Position numbers and translations under genes: made by a program. Of a DNA stretch of 64,000 nt, positions 62,755 to 64,000 are shown one piece after another (the stretch's first letter is position 1; each line of letters begins with the position of its first letter). Source of the DNA: Chryseobacterium luquanense (GTDB taxonomy: Bacteria > Bacteroidota > Bacteroidia > Flavobacteriales > Weeksellaceae); assembly GCF_026460945.1 (NCBI RefSeq), contig NZ_JAOVZV010000020.1:62001-126000 (forward strand). Reading direction: 5' to 3'. Under the pieces are notes generated by a model. That model saw only the letters and a program-made list of their open reading frames with translations. It was not told the origin of the DNA and made no database searches.

Positions 62755-63780
62755 TTATTGAGGGGTGATTTCGTACTGCAAAGTCGTAGAATATTCTCCT
62801 GGTTTTGCGTTGATAAGTTGTTGATCCTGAGCTAATGAATAATAAACTAAATCATAATTAAAAGTCGTATTCTGACTTGCATTTCCTTTAGCTAATATTT
62901 GACTTGTAGAGGATAATGTAAGCGGATAAATCGTTTGAGTTCCCTGTGAGAGCGGTTGTAATCTCAAATGAATCGCAGAAATAGGAATTGCATAACCCAA
63001 TGGCGAACTAAGATGATTTTGAAGTGAGCGAACTTTAATCTGAAAATTGGTATTGGTATTTACTTTTAAACCATTAGAATAAGTAATGCTATTTCCGTCG
63101 TTATAATCTTGCATACTGTCAAATTCAAGTACGCCATTTGCTACATTAGGATTTATAATTAAAGACATTTCCTGTGTAGTTGGTGGCGTTCCGGAAAGTG
63201 CTCCGATGTGAAACTGAAATGTATGAGGAATTCTGCCAATTACATTATTATTTTGATCATATGCCGTAAATTCTACGGTTGCATTAAAACGAGTCCAGGC
63301 TGGATAAGTTCCAAGATATGCTCCCCCCATAAGAGTTACTGCAAATTTTAAAGATAAACTGTAATATCCGTTTGGCGAAGATGGCATATTATAAAGCGGG
63401 GCATTCGATTGAGGAACCAAAAAAGCTTCTACATTTTCTTGTAAAAAAACATTTGAAGGAACTCCAATTTGAGCCATAGATGGAGTAGGGCCAGGATTTC
63501 CCTGTCCTGTAGTAGAGACAGGCTGGAAAGAAACTTTGTTTCCGGGGATTGTGTATTGTCCGTTTTCAGAAACTATATTTTGTTGAAGTTTTGCAGAAAG
63601 TCTCCAATGCGGTACATTGAAATTTCCATTACCTGCAAAAGTGACTGTATATGCATCAGGATTGGTATTTCCGTTATAATTGTTAACCTGCATATAACTG
63701 TTAATCCACGAAGAAACAGAAACCTGAGCTTTTAAAGCAAAACTAAAAATTAGAAAAAAAATAATACAATACTTACTCAT
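62755..63780 (-). CDS. secreted fimbrial-subunit/adhesin-like protein
   Basis: The 341-residue protein has a signal peptide (YCIIFFLIFSFALKAQ). The mature part is all-beta (VSVSSWINSYMQVNNYNGNT, WRLSAKLQQNIVSENGQYTI, FQIKVRSLQNHLSSPLGYAI). The C-terminal strand GEYSTTLQYEITPQ has the alternating hydrophobic pattern used by chaperone-usher subunits for donor-strand exchange. There are no cysteines in the mature part. It begins with an 8-bp overlap (ATGAGTAA) with the chaperone-like gene upstream and ends 9 bp before the usher-like gene, so the three are translationally coupled. Length and Gly-rich N-terminus suggest an adhesin or tip protein rather than a major pilin. Confidence 0.55.
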   Translation of the reverse strand: MSKYCIIFFLIFSFALKAQVSVSSWINSYMQVNNYNGNTNPDAYTVTFAGNGNFNVPHWRLSAKLQQNIVSENGQYTIPGNKVSFQPVSTTGQGNPGPTPSMAQIGVPSNVFLQENVEAFLVPQSNAPLYNMPSSPNGYYSLSLKFAVTLMGGAYLGTYPAWTRFNATVEFTAYDQNNNVIGRIPHTFQFHIGALSGTPPTTQEMSLIINPNVANGVLEFDSMQDYNDGNSITYSNGLKVNTNTNFQIKVRSLQNHLSSPLGYAIPISAIHLRLQPLSQGTQTIYPLTLSSTSQILAKGNASQNTTFNYDLVYYSLAQDQQLINAKPGEYSTTLQYEITPQ

Positions 63781-64000
63781 AATTAAAATTCAATTCTGCC
63801 ATTTCCAGAGTATTGTCGTCTCCATTATCTATTAAAACAGATAAGTTATAAGAACCTTTTTCTTTTAAATCTTGTACAGGAATACTTAATTTTCTAATGT
63901 TTCCGGGAAGTGTATAAAAAACTACAGGATCTACAGTAACCTTTTTTCCTGTAGTTGTATTGATAAGATCTGTTGTGATTTTTCCGTCAGTCCACAATTC
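63773..64000 (-). CDS. periplasmic chaperone-like protein, C-terminal part (cut by window edge)
   Basis: Only the last 75 codons or so are visible; the gene begins beyond base 64000 and the apparent first codon is just the window limit. The visible part (VDPVVFYTLPGNIRKLSIPV, EKGSYNLSVLIDNGDDNTLE, AELNFNYE) is all-beta and resembles a pilus-chaperone-type Ig domain, where R-x-L-x-I is followed by G-x-Y-x-x. The stop overlaps the start of the subunit-like gene. Without the N-terminal domain and its Arg/Lys anchor the family cannot be settled. Confidence 0.45.
   Translation of the reverse strand, partial: ELWTDGKITTDLINTTTGKKVTVDPVVFYTLPGNIRKLSIPVQDLKEKGSYNLSVLIDNGDDNTLEMAELNFNYE

Overview
The window looks like chromosome of a Bacteroidota bacterium of the Flavobacteriia, most like Chryseobacterium or a close relative in the Weeksellaceae. 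The reasons are low G+C, SusC/SusD proteins, flavobacterial-type TAnnTTTG promoter elements, the typical interspersed palindromes of that group, and protein families such as the 1450-residue CzcA fused to an outer-membrane factor. The genus is inferred from general resemblance, not from a search. No rRNA, tRNA, CRISPR array, integrase or intact insertion sequence was seen.

Region 1 (1-34.6 kb) is a polysaccharide utilisation locus for the rhamnose-rich pectin rhamnogalacturonan, joined to a complete L-rhamnose catabolic pathway. On the plus strand lie a GH106 alpha-L-rhamnosidase (5' end outside the window), a small exported protein, a PL11 rhamnogalacturonan lyase, a rhamnogalacturonan acetylesterase and a GH105 unsaturated rhamnogalacturonyl hydrolase. 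Next come the rhamnose transporter RhaT with mutarotase RhaM, a SusC/SusD pair, bifunctional RhaEW (aldolase plus lactaldehyde dehydrogenase), isomerase RhaI, an FGGY kinase, an L-lactate dehydrogenase-like flavoenzyme and a GH140 apiosidase-like enzyme. On the minus strand lie a GntR-family regulator, two large and poorly characterised (alpha/alpha)6-type hydrolases and a GH28 polygalacturonase. Working model: extracellular lyase, esterase and polygalacturonase cut the backbone; SusCD imports oligomers; periplasmic GH105, GH106 and others release rhamnose; RhaT imports it; RhaM, RhaI, kinase and RhaEW turn it into dihydroxyacetone phosphate plus L-lactate; and the flavoenzyme makes pyruvate. 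A degraded second copy of the lactate-dehydrogenase 3' end lies just beyond the GH140 gene, a scar of duplication or insertion. A 16-bp motif is shared by the rhaT and GH28 promoter regions.

Region 2 (34.9-42.4 kb) holds small hypothetical genes, two paralogous Crp/Fnr-type regulators, an orphan FabH-like ketosynthase, an acyltransferase and an AraC regulator. Much of it is AT-rich intergenic DNA.

Region 3 (42.7-54.9 kb) is redox and metal homeostasis: CcoG, a small Cys-rich exported protein, a CzcA-CzcC fusion, CzcB, a Fur-family regulator, a ZntA-like P-type ATPase with a His-rich N-terminus, and a two-component system. A perfect 17-bp palindrome lies over the putative promoter of czcA, and an imperfect copy lies upstream of the ATPase gene. 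Together with the Fur-family gene between them they suggest a local metal regulon.

Region 4 (55-64 kb) has an LTA-synthase-like membrane phosphotransferase or sulfatase, an AsmA-like protein and, on the minus strand, three coupled genes. The three are the end of a chaperone-like protein, a subunit-like secreted protein and a 931-residue outer-membrane protein with usher-like layout. This last set is the best candidate for a little-described surface system.
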